Assembly: GCF_003008615.1 (NCBI RefSeq)
Contig: NZ_CP027657.1
Coordinates: 5,523,501-5,587,500 of the forward strand
Direction of reading: 5' to 3'
Length of the DNA stretch: 64,000 nt
Origin: Pseudomonas mendocina
GTDB taxonomy: Bacteria > Pseudomonadota > Gammaproteobacteria > Pseudomonadales > Pseudomonadaceae
In this document: positions 34,794 to 43,150 of the stretch, in pieces
Position numbering within the stretch: the stretch's first letter is position 1
How the letters are laid out: every line of letters starts with the position of its first letter
Position numbers and translations under genes: made by a program
Notes under the pieces: model-generated
What the model saw: only the letters and a program-made list of their open reading frames with translations
What the model was told of the DNA's origin: nothing
Databases searched by the model: none

Positions 34794-35765
34794 ATGCCCC
34801 GTATCCATCGCCTGTTCGCAGCCGTGGCCGCTGCTGCGTTCGCCTCGTTCAGCCAGGCTGCCGACCTGACCATCGCCTACCAGACCGGCATCGATCCGAC
34901 CAAGGTTGCCCAGGCCGACGGCGATTACGAACGCGCCATTGGCCAGAAGATCGACTGGCGCCGCTTCAACAGCGGCGCCGAAGTGGTCACCGCCATCGCC
35001 TCCGGCGACGTACAGATCGGCAACCTCGGCTCCAGTCCACTGGCAGCCGCCGCCAGCCGTAACCTGCCCATCGTCACCTTCGTCGTCGCCGCGCAGATCA
35101 ATGCCGCCGAGGCACTGGTAGTACGCAATGGCAGCGGTATCGAGAAACCCGCCGACCTCACCGGCAAGACCCTCGCCACGCCGTTCGTGTCCACTTCGCA
35201 CTACAGCCTGCTCGGTGCCCTCAAGCACTGGCAGGTCGATCCGGCCAAGGTGCGCATCGTCAACCTCAACCCGGCCGAGATCAACGCCGCCTGGCAACGC
35301 GGCAACATCGACGGTGCCTTCGTCTGGTCGCCGGCACTGGGCGAGATCAAGAAAACCGGCAAGGTGCTCACCGACGCCGCCGAAGTCGGCACCTGGGGCG
35401 CACCGACCTTCGAGGTCTGGGTCGCGCGCAAGGATTTCGCCGAAAAACACCCCGAAGTGCTGGAGCAGTTCGCCAAGGTCACCCTCGACAGCTTCGCCCG
35501 CTATGCGGCGGAGAAAGACCAGTGGACAGCCGACTCCGAACCGGTGCGCAAGATCGCCGCGCTGACCGGTTCCAACCCCGAGGACGTACCCGAACTGCTG
35601 GCCGGCTCCGCCTTCCCGGATCGTCAGCAACAACTGGCACTGCTCGGCGAGCGCACCGCTGGCGACATCGCCGCCACCGCCGCCTTCCTCAAGGAACAGG
35701 GCAAGGCCGATCGCGTGCTGCCGGACTACTCGCCCTACGTCAGCAGCCAGTACATCAAACCCTGA
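34794..35765 (+). CDS. tauA: Taurine/sulfonate ABC transporter substrate-binding protein, second copy
   Basis: A 323-residue paralogue of the preceding tauA product, with most conserved blocks alike (VRNGSGI.KPADL, FVSTSHYSLLGALKHW, GAPTFEVWVARKDF). The signal peptide ends AQAA (about residue 22). ATG 34794 with GGAG nine bases upstream is chosen over the longer frame. Two binding proteins feeding one TauBC pair would widen the substrate range (for example taurine and another alkanesulfonate). The copies have diverged enough that recent duplication is unlikely. Confidence 0.9.
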   Translation: MPRIHRLFAAVAAAAFASFSQAADLTIAYQTGIDPTKVAQADGDYERAIGQKIDWRRFNSGAEVVTAIASGDVQIGNLGSSPLAAAASRNLPIVTFVVAAQINAAEALVVRNGSGIEKPADLTGKTLATPFVSTSHYSLLGALKHWQVDPAKVRIVNLNPAEINAAWQRGNIDGAFVWSPALGEIKKTGKVLTDAAEVGTWGAPTFEVWVARKDFAEKHPEVLEQFAKVTLDSFARYAAEKDQWTADSEPVRKIAALTGSNPEDVPELLAGSAFPDRQQQLALLGERTAGDIAATAAFLKEQGKADRVLPDYSPYVSSQYIKP

Positions 35766-35783
35766 GGATGCTCTGAAAGTAAG

Positions 35784-35852
35784 TGTCATTCCCGCGCAGG
35801 CGGGAAACCAGATGCACCGCACTACCGAGACTCCCGCCTGCGCGGGAGTGAC
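35784..35852. repeat. REP/MITE-like inverted repeat inside the tau operon
   Basis: Arms of 21 nt at 35784-35804 and 35832-35852 (beginning GTCATTCCCGCGCAGG and ending CTGCGCGGGAGTGAC) pair with one mismatch. Each arm is also a small palindrome. The element splits the 147-bp gap between the second tauA and tauB, where a hairpin could protect the tauA mRNA and lower tauB expression. Confidence 0.85.
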
Positions 35853-35912
35853 GGTGAGGCGCTTTCTCAGACATTCCCCCAACCCAGTACTCGCCTTGAA
35901 GAGAACCTGAAC

Positions 35913-36695
35913 ATGGCCCTACTCGAACTGGAGCACATCAGCGCACAGTACCCGGGCGCCGCCAACGCGGTGTTGAGCGACCTGTCCTTCAACCTTGGCC
36001 CCGAGCAACTGCTGGTCGCCCTCGGCCCCTCCGGCAGCGGCAAGACCACCCTGCTCAACCTGATCGCCGGCTTCGTCGCGCCCAGCGCCGGGCGCATTCG
36101 CCTCGATGGCAAGTCCGTCGCCGGCCCCAGCGCCGAGCGTGGTGTGGTGTTCCAGGACGACGCTCTGCTGCCCTGGCAGAACGTGCTGGAGAACGTCGCC
36201 TTCGGCCTGCAGCTGGCCGGCGTGGGCCGTGCCGAGCGCGAAGCCAAGGCGCGCGAACTGCTCGCCCTGGTCGACCTAGCCGGCTTCGAGCAGCGCCATA
36301 TCTGGGAACTCTCCGGCGGGCAGAAACAACGCGTCGGCCTGGCCCGCGCACTCACCGCCGACCCGCGCTTGCTGCTGATGGACGAACCCTTCGGCGCCCT
36401 CGACGCCTTCACCCGCGAGCAGATGCAGGAGCTGTTACTGCAGGTCTGGCAGCGCACACACAAACCGGTGTTCCTGATCACCCACGACATCGAGGAAGCC
36501 GTGTTCCTCGCCACCGACCTGGTACTGCTGGCCCCCAACCCCGGGCGCATCGTCGAGCACCTGCGGCTGGACTTCGGCCGCCGCTACGCCGCTGGCGAAA
36601 GCGCCCGCGCGATCAAGTCCGACCGCGCCTTCATCGAAACCCGCGAGCACGTGCTCGCCCAGGTCTTTGCCCAACGGCAAGGGAGCCGCGCATGA
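35913..36695 (+). CDS. tauB: Taurine ABC transporter ATPase
   Basis: A 260-residue ABC ATPase of the nitrate/sulfonate/taurine group. Walker [10 protein letters not shown] is at 38-46, the Q-loop in [11 protein letters not shown], signature LSGGQKQRV, Walker [13 protein letters not shown], and H-loop [13 protein letters not shown]. It energises TauC. Its stop overlaps the tauC start by 4 bp (ATGA). Confidence 0.95.
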   Translation: MALLELEHISAQYPGAANAVLSDLSFNLGPEQLLVALGPSGSGKTTLLNLIAGFVAPSAGRIRLDGKSVAGPSAERGVVFQDDALLPWQNVLENVAFGLQLAGVGRAEREAKARELLALVDLAGFEQRHIWELSGGQKQRVGLARALTADPRLLLMDEPFGALDAFTREQMQELLLQVWQRTHKPVFLITHDIEEAVFLATDLVLLAPNPGRIVEHLRLDFGRRYAAGESARAIKSDRAFIETREHVLAQVFAQRQGSRA

Positions 36696-37525
36696 GCAGC
36701 TACGAATACCTCTACGCCAAGACGCCCGAAGAACAGCGCACGGTGAAACCGCGCCGAGAATTGAGCCTGCTGACCATCAGCAGCCTGAGCATCGCCAGCC
36801 TGCTCTGGCTATGGTGGGCGGTAACCACTGCCGGGCTGATCGAGCCCCTGTTCCTACCCAGCCCGCAAGCCGTGCTCGCCCGCGGCTGGCAACTGCTCGG
36901 CGAAGGCTACATGAACGCCAGCCTGTGGCAGCACCTGGGCGCCAGCCTCGGGCGCATCGGCCTAGGCCTGCTGGCCGCTGTGCTCACCGCCGTACCGCTG
37001 GGCATCGCCATCGGCCGCCACCGCATCGCGCGCGGCATCTTCGACCCGTTGATCGAGTTCTACCGACCGATCCCACCGCTGGCCTACCTGCCGCTGATCG
37101 TCATCTGGTGCGGAATCGGCGAGCTGTCCAAGGTACTGCTGATCTACCTGGCGATCTTCGCCCCGGTGGCCATCGCCACCGCCACCGGTGTGCGCAACGT
37201 CGACCCGACCAAACTGCGCGCCGCGCAATCGCTCGGCGCCACACCGGCGCAACTGGTGCGCCATGTAATCCTGCCCAGCGCACTGCCGGACATCCTCACC
37301 GGCATCCGCATCGGCCTTGGCGTGGGCTGGTCGACGCTGGTCGCCGCCGAGCTGATCGCCGCCACCGAAGGCCTGGGCTTCATGGTGCAATCGGCGGCGC
37401 AATTCCTGGTCACCGACGTGGTGATCCTCGGCATCCTCGTCATCGCCCTGATCGCCTTCGCCCTGGAACTGGGCCTGCGCGCCCTGCAACGCAAACTGGT
37501 GCCATGGCACGGCCAGGCGCATTGA
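36692..37525 (+). CDS. tauC: Taurine ABC transporter permease
   Basis: A 277-residue permease with six hydrophobic segments and the BPD EAA loop ([20 protein letters not shown], about 171-190). The N-terminal cytoplasmic stretch resembles E. coli TauC. It lies between tauB (4-bp overlap) and tauD (16-bp gap). Confidence 0.95.
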   Translation: MSSYEYLYAKTPEEQRTVKPRRELSLLTISSLSIASLLWLWWAVTTAGLIEPLFLPSPQAVLARGWQLLGEGYMNASLWQHLGASLGRIGLGLLAAVLTAVPLGIAIGRHRIARGIFDPLIEFYRPIPPLAYLPLIVIWCGIGELSKVLLIYLAIFAPVAIATATGVRNVDPTKLRAAQSLGATPAQLVRHVILPSALPDILTGIRIGLGVGWSTLVAAELIAATEGLGFMVQSAAQFLVTDVVILGILVIALIAFALELGLRALQRKLVPWHGQAH

Positions 37526-37541
37526 GCGAGGAACATCGAGC

Positions 37542-38375
37542 ATGGCCCTGCACATCACCCCGCTCAGCCCGGCACTCGGCGCCCAGGTCAGCGGTATCGA
37601 CCTGCGCCAGCCCCTCACCGCCAGCCTGCGCCAGCAAGTCGAAGACGCCCTGCTGCAATACCAGGTGCTGTTCTTCCGTGATCAGCCCATCGAGCCACAA
37701 CAGCAGGCCGCCTTCGCCGCCCAGTTCGGCGACCTGCACATTCACCCGCTCTACCCCAAGGTGCCCGAGCAGCCTGAAATTCTCGTGCTCGACACCGCCG
37801 TGACCGACGTGCGCGACAACGCCATCTGGCACACCGACGTGAGCTTTCTGGAAACCCCGGCCCTTGGCGCGGTACTCGCCGCCAAGCAGTTGCCGCCCTA
37901 TGGCGGCGATACCCTGTGGGCCAGCAGCAGCGCTGCCTATGACGCCCTGTCGCAGCCGCTGAAGCAATTGCTCGACGGCCTCACCGCCACCCACAACTTC
38001 ACCCGCTCCTTTCCGCTGGAGCGCTTCGGCAATACGCCCGAAGCCCTGGCGCACTACCACGAGGTGCAACGCACCCACCCGCCCGTGGTGCACCCGGTGA
38101 TCCGCACCCACCCGGTTACCGGGCGCAAGGGCCTGTTCGTCAACGACGGCTTCACCAACCGCATCAACGAACTGGAAGCGGCCGAAAGCGACGCCCTGCT
38201 GCGCTTTCTCTTCGCCCACGCCACCCGCCCGGAATTCACCATCCGCTGGCGCTGGCAGGAAAACGACGTGGCCTTCTGGGACAACCGCATCACCCAGCAC
38301 TACGCCGTCGACGACTACCGCCCGCAACGGCGGGTGATGCATCGGGCGACGGTGTTGGGGGACAGACCGAGGTAG
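37542..38375 (+). CDS. tauD: Taurine dioxygenase (2-oxoglutarate/Fe(II)-dependent)
   Basis: A 277-residue dioxygenase that oxidises taurine, with 2-oxoglutarate and O2, to sulfite and aminoacetaldehyde. The Fe(II) facial triad is H97 and D99 (WHTDVSF) plus H253 (TQHYAVDDY). The 2-oxoglutarate-binding arginine is in RRVMHRATV (about 263-271). Its length and motif spacing match E. coli TauD (H99, D101, H255). It is the last gene of the tau operon and identifies the substrate class of the transporter. Confidence 0.95.
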   Translation: MALHITPLSPALGAQVSGIDLRQPLTASLRQQVEDALLQYQVLFFRDQPIEPQQQAAFAAQFGDLHIHPLYPKVPEQPEILVLDTAVTDVRDNAIWHTDVSFLETPALGAVLAAKQLPPYGGDTLWASSSAAYDALSQPLKQLLDGLTATHNFTRSFPLERFGNTPEALAHYHEVQRTHPPVVHPVIRTHPVTGRKGLFVNDGFTNRINELEAAESDALLRFLFAHATRPEFTIRWRWQENDVAFWDNRITQHYAVDDYRPQRRVMHRATVLGDRPR

Positions 38376-38528
38376 GACGCCTTGGCGGGGGCATTTCGGT
38401 CTGAGCGATTAAAGCTCGCCCGACCGGTGCCGTTATAGCTGGGACAAGGCCTGGTTGAAGAATGCGCGCCGCGCCGATGACCAGATACCGCCCAACGACG
38501 GCCAAACGATCAGAGGACGATCCGCTAC

Positions 38529-39371
38529 ATGATAAGCGCCCCCCGTTTCAGCTCATTCACCGTGAACGATCCTGCGTCGAACAACGTGCTGCGCGCGACC
38601 GAAATCGCCGTGGAAACGACCACCGAAATAGACGAAGTCACGAACGAAGAGTTAACGGTCGAAACCAGCAACGTGCGCATCAGCGAAGAAGCGCTCGACA
38701 CGCTGAAGCTCGAACAACAAGCGCAAGCCATCCGCAGCCAGCAGACTGATACCGACAAGCTGGTCATCTCGCAGAGCCAGAAAATCGAGACGCCAAACGC
38801 ACTCAGCGAGGATGAGCAGGCGGAATTCATGGCATGGATCAACGAAACTCCCCAAGCCAGAGCAGCCCGCGAAATCAGGGAGCATCTTCAGGCCGTCGAT
38901 AGCGCGACCCACGAAGTGAACCTGAGCACCAAGGCGCTGGAACAGACCTACAACAGCCTCATCGAACGCATCAACCAGCATCGCCCAGACCTCGCCAACA
39001 AGTCCTTTGGCTTCAGCGTCAATGCCGAAGGCCGGATCGCCCTGCTCGACACCGATGACCTGAACGCCAAACAAGTCGACTATCTGGAGCAGGCGCTCAA
39101 TGGCTCCAGCACCTTGGTCAAGCAAGCCATCGATGTCGCGAACGCTCACATTGCCTTGGCGGAAGTTGAATGGCACACCCGCGGGATCGTCCTCACCCGT
39201 GAAAACTACGCGAAGACCATCGATATCGGCGCCGACCTCGCCTACCGCCGCGCGGCCAAGGCCCTCCCGCGTAGCACCGATGAAATCCCCACCGCGCTGA
39301 TCCCGGTTCAGGATTACTGGCGGCAACAGTTGTTTGACAAGGGCCAACGTGCCCCTGGCTTCAGGCCATAG
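38529..39371 (+). CDS. Hypothetical protein, Glu/Thr-rich N terminus
   Basis: A 280-residue protein I do not recognise. It has no signal peptide or membrane segment. The first 100 residues are acidic and low-complexity (EIAVETTTEIDEVTNEEL), suggesting disorder. Residues 105-280 are helical with coiled-coil-like heptads and end in GFRP. It could be an export or cytoplasmic structural protein. It stands alone between tauD and the epimerase gene, with 153 and 189 bp on either side. Confidence 0.75.
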   Translation: MISAPRFSSFTVNDPASNNVLRATEIAVETTTEIDEVTNEELTVETSNVRISEEALDTLKLEQQAQAIRSQQTDTDKLVISQSQKIETPNALSEDEQAEFMAWINETPQARAAREIREHLQAVDSATHEVNLSTKALEQTYNSLIERINQHRPDLANKSFGFSVNAEGRIALLDTDDLNAKQVDYLEQALNGSSTLVKQAIDVANAHIALAEVEWHTRGIVLTRENYAKTIDIGADLAYRRAAKALPRSTDEIPTALIPVQDYWRQQLFDKGQRAPGFRP

Positions 39372-39494
39372 CTCCTGACCATCGATGACTATCCGTTACC
39401 TCATCGCCAGCGCGTTCGAAGGGGCTGGCGCCTGTAGCGGCATGTAGCAACGCGACCTTGAAGCGGTATCGGCACACACGCTCGACCTTCGCGC

Positions 39495-39526
39495 TTGACT
39501 CTGCCCCTAGGGGCAACCTGCATGCT
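39495..39526 (+). promoter_or_regulatory. MerR-type promoter/operator of the epimerase gene
   Basis: A -35 element TTGACT (39495-39500) is followed by a 19-bp spacer holding the perfect palindrome TGCCCCTAGGGGCA (39502-39515), then a -10-like GCATGC (39520). A 19-bp spacer with a central dyad is the hallmark of promoters activated by MerR-family regulators through DNA untwisting. The promoter faces the epimerase gene, whose convergent neighbour is a MerR gene. Confidence 0.6.
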
Positions 39527-39560
39527 GCCGGCTCCCTTTCAGATCGGAGCTGGATAGCTG

Positions 39561-40541
39561 ATGACTGCGTTATCGATGGTCACCGGTGCCAACGGGCACC
39601 TTGGCAACAACCTGGTTCGGCAGTTGCTCGCCCGTGACCAGCCAGTACGTGCCGGCGTTCGTGACCCCGCACACAGCTCCGCCTTGCAAGGGCTTGGCTG
39701 TGAAGTGGTACGCACGGAGCTGCAGGACATCGACTCCCTGCGCCAATCGCTGCAAGGGGTCGATGTGCTGTACCAGGTCGCAGCCGTGTTCAAGCATTGG
39801 GCGCAGAACCCGCAGTCTGAAATCATCGAGCCCAACGTACAGGGCACGCGCAATATCCTGCGCGCCGCCGCCGAAGCCGGCGTGCGCCGCGTCGTCTATG
39901 TCAGCTCCGTCGCAGCGGTGGGTCACGACGGTCAGTATCTGGATGAAACGGTCTGGAATGACGAGCAGCAGAATCCCTACTACCTCTCGAAAATTCTCTC
40001 CGAGCGCGCCGCCTGGGAGGAAGCGCAGTCATACGGCATCTCGATGGTCACGGTATTGCCCTCGGCAATCATCGGCCCCCATGCCGAACGCCTGACCGAC
40101 ACCATGGGCTTTCTCGCTACCGTGCTGGCCCGTAGGCTGGTGCTGGATCCGGACTTCCATTTCAATTTCGTCGATGTGCGGGATATCGCCGATGGCCTGA
40201 TCCAAGCCGCCGAACGAGGTCGCCCTGGCCAGCGCTACATACTCGCCAACCGCGAGTCTTCGTCTTTGGGCGAGGTGATCGCCGCCCTCGATACGCTCCG
40301 CCCTGGGCAGCGTCTGCCTGCGCGTGCGCCCAAGGTCTTGCTGCTGTCAGTCGCCATGCTGCAAATGTGGCGTGCACGCCTCACTGGCCAGCCAGCCGAA
40401 TTGCTGCCCAGCCAGGTGCGCATGTTCCATGGTGTGCGCCAGCGTTATTGCATCGACAAGGCCGTCGACGAGCTGGGCTACCGACCGCGACCGCCACAGG
40501 AAGCCCTCAGGCAGGCGTTCGAGTATCTGCTGACCCGCTGA
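39561..40541 (+). CDS. NAD-dependent epimerase/dehydratase (extended SDR)
   Basis: A 326-residue extended short-chain dehydrogenase, similar to dihydroflavonol-reductase/hopanoid HpnA-like proteins. The NAD(P)-binding motif TGANGHLG is at 8-15, and the catalytic motif YxxxK appears as YYLSK (about 139-143) with VSSVAAVG before it. The substrate is unknown. Its last 35 bp overlap the convergent merR gene. A MerR-type promoter precedes it, so it is probably inducible. Confidence 0.85.
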   Translation: MTALSMVTGANGHLGNNLVRQLLARDQPVRAGVRDPAHSSALQGLGCEVVRTELQDIDSLRQSLQGVDVLYQVAAVFKHWAQNPQSEIIEPNVQGTRNILRAAAEAGVRRVVYVSSVAAVGHDGQYLDETVWNDEQQNPYYLSKILSERAAWEEAQSYGISMVTVLPSAIIGPHAERLTDTMGFLATVLARRLVLDPDFHFNFVDVRDIADGLIQAAERGRPGQRYILANRESSSLGEVIAALDTLRPGQRLPARAPKVLLLSVAMLQMWRARLTGQPAELLPSQVRMFHGVRQRYCIDKAVDELGYRPRPPQEALRQAFEYLLTR

Positions 40542-40896
40542 CCGCGGGCGCGAACTGCCGGTTTATCTGCGCCTGCAACTCGGTCAGGCGCTGTTCCTGA
40601 AGCTGCAAGGCCTGTATCTGGGCTTGCAGTTCCTGGCGCTTGGCTTCGATGCCCTGATTGGCGAGCGCCAGGGGAAATGGCGCGTCATGCCGCTTGGCGG
40701 CCAGCAACTCGCTCATCTCCCCCAACTTGAACCCCACCGCCTGAGCCGTGCGAATCATCTGCAGTAGGGTCAGGTGATAGGGTGTGTAGCGTCGGTAACT
40801 GCCGAGACGCTGTGGGCTGATCAAGCCCATCTGCTCGTACAAACGAATGGCTTTGGGCGTACACCCCGACAACCTGGCCACTTCACCGATGTACAT
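40507..40896 (-). CDS. MerR family transcriptional regulator
   Basis: A 129-residue regulator: N-terminal MerR helix-turn-helix (MYIGEVARLSGCTPKAIRLY), the wing with SYRRYTPYHL, then a C-terminal coiled coil (about 85-115, QAQIQALQLQEQRLTELQAQ) for dimerisation. It has no cysteine cluster at the end, so it does not look like a metal or redox sensor of the MerR/CueR/SoxR kind. ATG 40896 is preferred to a TTG five codons earlier. The likely target is the epimerase promoter at 39495-39526. Confidence 0.88.
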   Translation of the reverse strand: MYIGEVARLSGCTPKAIRLYEQMGLISPQRLGSYRRYTPYHLTLLQMIRTAQAVGFKLGEMSELLAAKRHDAPFPLALANQGIEAKRQELQAQIQALQLQEQRLTELQAQINRQFAPAVSGSADTRTPA

Positions 40897-41092
40897 ACGC
40901 CGCCCTGTCAACGCTCGATTGGGAGGCGAAGCTTAATGGCTGCACGGGGCGCTGTCTTCAGATCAGGTGGAGGGCTTTCGTGAGTGGCTGCTATCGGCCA
41001 CAAGCGGACATTTGCTGCTGAGAACAAGGGCTGAACGGCAGTGCTATCAGCCCTTAAAAAGCCAGTCGAACAGTAACCGCCTTATTGTCGAC

Positions 41093-41914
41093 TTATGGAA
41101 GCTTGAAAATGCGTCGTGCATTTTCATAAAGGAATTGTGCTTCGACTTCAGGGCTCAACCCTAGCTCCTGAACCTGCTTCATGCAGCGCGACAGGGAGAG
41201 CTGAGGGAAATTGCTTCCGAACAATACCTTTTGGCTGCCGTAGCTTTGTAGGAATTGCAGCAATTGTGCAGGGTAGTAGCGCGGCAGATAGGCTGATGTG
41301 TCGATAAAAACGTTGTCGTGCTTCCAGGCCAAGCCAATCATCTCATCAGTCCAAGGGTGACCTATGTGCCCAGCAACTATGCGTAACTCAGGGAAGTCCA
41401 ACGCGACCTCATCTAAATATGGAACTGGGCGACCCGTTTCCGACGGCATCAATGGACCGGTGTGTCCGACCTGAGTGCAGAATGGAATGTCCAGCTCAAT
41501 ACACTTTACATAAAGTGGGTAATAAAGACGGTGGTTGGGGGCCAGTTTCCACAGCCATGGAACGATGCGAAGCGCCTTGCAGCCCAGCTCCAATACCGCC
41601 CGCTCAAGTTCACGTACCGCTGCAACGGGCTTGCTTAGGTCGACGGTAGCTACGCCAATAAAGCGATCCGGGTATGCACGGGTGTAATCAGCGATCTGAT
41701 CGTTACTGGTCACCCAACCTTCCGGGCGGCACCAAGCCGCCAGCATTAGTTTTTCTACGCCAGCTTCATCCATGTGCGCCACGGTTTCGGATGGGCTCAT
41801 TGCTTGGTCAAGCAAATGACCACTTCCTGATTTCTCAAACAGGCGTGCAACTTCAGGCATCTTCTCGCGCAGGCAACCATTAGCAGGTTGTGCCCATGCA
41901 TCGATTGCTTTCAT
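41093..41914 (-). CDS. Amidohydrolase-2 family metal-dependent hydrolase
   Basis: A 273-residue TIM-barrel protein of the amidohydrolase-2 (ACMSD-like) family. Landmarks are HMDEAGVEKLMLAAW, QVGHTG (metal ligand), VAGHIGHPWTDE and FGSNFP (last Asp/Asn position). The usual N-terminal HxH is not obvious: the N terminus reads MKAIDAWAQP, with D5 and A6 where DxHxH is expected. It may therefore be altered or inactive. Base composition is clearly more AT-rich than its neighbours. AAGGAG precedes the ATG. It stands alone next to the C4-like cassette, consistent with acquisition by transfer. Confidence 0.75.
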   Translation of the reverse strand: MKAIDAWAQPANGCLREKMPEVARLFEKSGSGHLLDQAMSPSETVAHMDEAGVEKLMLAAWCRPEGWVTSNDQIADYTRAYPDRFIGVATVDLSKPVAAVRELERAVLELGCKALRIVPWLWKLAPNHRLYYPLYVKCIELDIPFCTQVGHTGPLMPSETGRPVPYLDEVALDFPELRIVAGHIGHPWTDEMIGLAWKHDNVFIDTSAYLPRYYPAQLLQFLQSYGSQKVLFGSNFPQLSLSRCMKQVQELGLSPEVEAQFLYENARRIFKLP

Positions 41915-42153
41915 GGCATAGCTCCTTGCAGAAATAGTGGTCGCTGAAGACTAAGCATGAGCTATCAGTGTCTCAATGACCTAAGTGCCCAGATGAGTTG
42001 ACCTAAGCGACGAGCAATGACCATTCCTGCTGTTCTCGTGCCAGGGTATCTCTCCTGCGGTCGAAACCAAGTAGTGCTGAAGTGTCTGCTTTTGGCCGAT
42101 AGCTGCCGTTCCACACCTTGCCCTGCGCCCTCTCCCACGCTAGAGTCCGCCCT

Positions 42154-42397
42154 GTCACGGTCAATCCCGTGACCGGGTGTGGTAGCCCGATTCACACGAA
42201 GGCGCGGTAGCGCCATAGTCGAGAGCAGGCGCTTTTTTTGTGCCTGCTGTTTTCTCGCGCATTTATGGCGGGCCGTGTGAGGCAGGCTTCGGCCTGGCCG
42301 GCGTCCTTCGTGGGTCGGTCTACCACCCTTGCACGGTCCGCCTCCATATCGTGTGGTAGCGAATGGAACGCGGCTCCTTAAATCCACGAAGGAGCAT
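42154..42397 (+). ncRNA. C4-antisense-like structured leader RNA
   Basis: A run of hairpins: GTCACGG/CCGTGAC (42154-42173), GTGTG/CACAC (42177-42197), GGCGC-GGTA-GCGCC (42201-42214), GCAGGC...GCCTGC around TTTTTTT (42225-42247) and CAGGC-TTCG-GCCTG (42283-42296). The element CTACCAC at 42320-42326 is complementary to two copies of GTGGTAG (42179-42185 and 42353-42359). The last hairpin, GCTCCTT/AAGGAGC (42373-42395), hides the ribosome-binding site of a short ORF. This layout recalls C4 antisense RNA of phages P1/P7. The assignment is by pattern, not by covariance-model search. The rest of the gap (41915-42153) shows nothing recognisable. Confidence 0.4.
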
Positions 42398-42487
42398 ATG
42401 GAGAATGCACTATCCCCCTTTTACCCAAGGGCTCCGCCCTGGGCTGCTGGCTGTTGTGTCGACTTCCGTTTTGGAGGTGCTGCATGA
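42398..42487 (+). CDS. Putative 29-residue leader peptide, translationally coupled
   Basis: ATG at 42398 follows AAGGAG by five bases, and the frame runs 29 codons to a TGA at 42485, which overlaps the next ATG at 42484 (ATGA). The peptide begins MENALSPFY and contains a proline/alanine-rich middle and CCVDF. Its ribosome-binding site lies in the 3' arm of a 7-bp hairpin, so translation should depend on opening that hairpin. It may work only to couple translation. No homologue is known to me. Confidence 0.4.
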   Translation: MENALSPFYPRAPPWAAGCCVDFRFGGAA

Positions 42488-42726
42488 CCAAGTCTGAATC
42501 CGTCGTTATCCCCTTCCCTTCACCACGCAATCCGTTGCAGAGCTTTGTCGCGGACGAGTGCCCGTTGCAGGCAGCAGCCGAGTATCGGGCAGCGTTGCTG
42601 GCCAAGCTGTTGCGGCGCATGCCAGAGCCGGAGTTGGCCAATAGCACCAATGCGCTGCTGAGCGAGTTGATCGTGCTTTACCGCCGGGCCATCGCTCAGG
42701 TATCCGGGAGGGCTGCCCATGATTGA
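42484..42726 (+). CDS. Small hypothetical protein of the C4-like cassette
   Basis: An 80-residue protein beginning MTKSESVVIPFPSPRNPLQS and rich in alanine and leucine, probably helical (ECPLQAAAEYRAALLAKLLR). ATG overlaps the stop of the leader ORF, with GGAGG 9 bases upstream. Its own stop is overlapped by the next gene. No signal peptide and no known domain. In this position phage and phage-like cassettes carry small inhibitors, but nothing here proves that. Confidence 0.6.
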   Translation: MTKSESVVIPFPSPRNPLQSFVADECPLQAAAEYRAALLAKLLRRMPEPELANSTNALLSELIVLYRRAIAQVSGRAAHD

Positions 42727-43021
42727 GTTGCAGCGGTACCTCACTCACTTGCCTGTTCATGACGGGCAACCGGCTGCCGACTTCGGTTGGAGCGCAGATT
42801 GCCAGGCGAGCTTTGGCCACGGCGTGCAAACCGCGCAGGCCTGGCTGGACGACGCCAACAGCGGCTGGCTGTGGGCCAATCTGCTGCTGGAGCGCCAGCT
42901 GTACCCGCCGGGTGCGCAGCGGCATGCCTTCGAGCTGGGCTTTCTCAGCCGTATCCACCAGCGTCTGTGCTCCCCCTTGGGTGGCGATCACAGGGCAAAG
43001 CGCACGGAGTTCAAGCTGTAG
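42719..43021 (+). CDS. Small protein, possibly QslA-like domain
   Basis: A 100-residue protein, ATG at 42719 within the end of the previous gene (8-bp overlap). The core DCQASFGHGVQTAQAWLDD and GWLWANLLLERQLYPPG has the tryptophan/glycine pattern I associate with QslA-type LasR antiactivators of Pseudomonas, but the match is from memory and weak. There is no signal peptide. Downstream is a hairpin CCTGTGCG/CGCACAGG (43037-43067), then half of a GTAGGGTGCGCC repeat. It is probably an accessory small regulator. Confidence 0.5.
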   Translation: MIELQRYLTHLPVHDGQPAADFGWSADCQASFGHGVQTAQAWLDDANSGWLWANLLLERQLYPPGAQRHAFELGFLSRIHQRLCSPLGGDHRAKRTEFKL

Positions 43022-43082
43022 GCAATCGGCGTGGCACCTGTGCGTTTGCAGTTTGCTCTCGCACAGGCGCCAGCCATTCAGC

Positions 43083-43103
43083 GGTGCGCACGGCGCACCC
43101 TAC
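43083..43103. repeat. Single arm of the GTAGGGTGCGCC repeat
   Basis: The complementary-arm form (GGTGCGCACGGCG then CACCCTAC) occurs once without its partner, 60 bp after the small protein gene. It is a solo half-element of the dispersed family. Confidence 0.7.
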
Positions 43104-43150
43104 GGTCGTGCTGAACGTTAGGGGGTTGACATGCTGCCAGACGCCCTGAC

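Noticed and set aside
42211..42381. Ash/Icd-like phage protein gene
   Set aside because: The frame resembles Ash-type proteins in part but is preceded by TAG at 42208 and has no start codon with a ribosome-binding site near its beginning. It is kept only as a hint for the C4-like finding.
41965..42387. 140-residue minus-strand open frame across the leader region
   Set aside because: Arginine-rich low-information translation, no ribosome-binding site, and it is antisense to the hairpin-rich leader. The RNA structure explains the open frame better.
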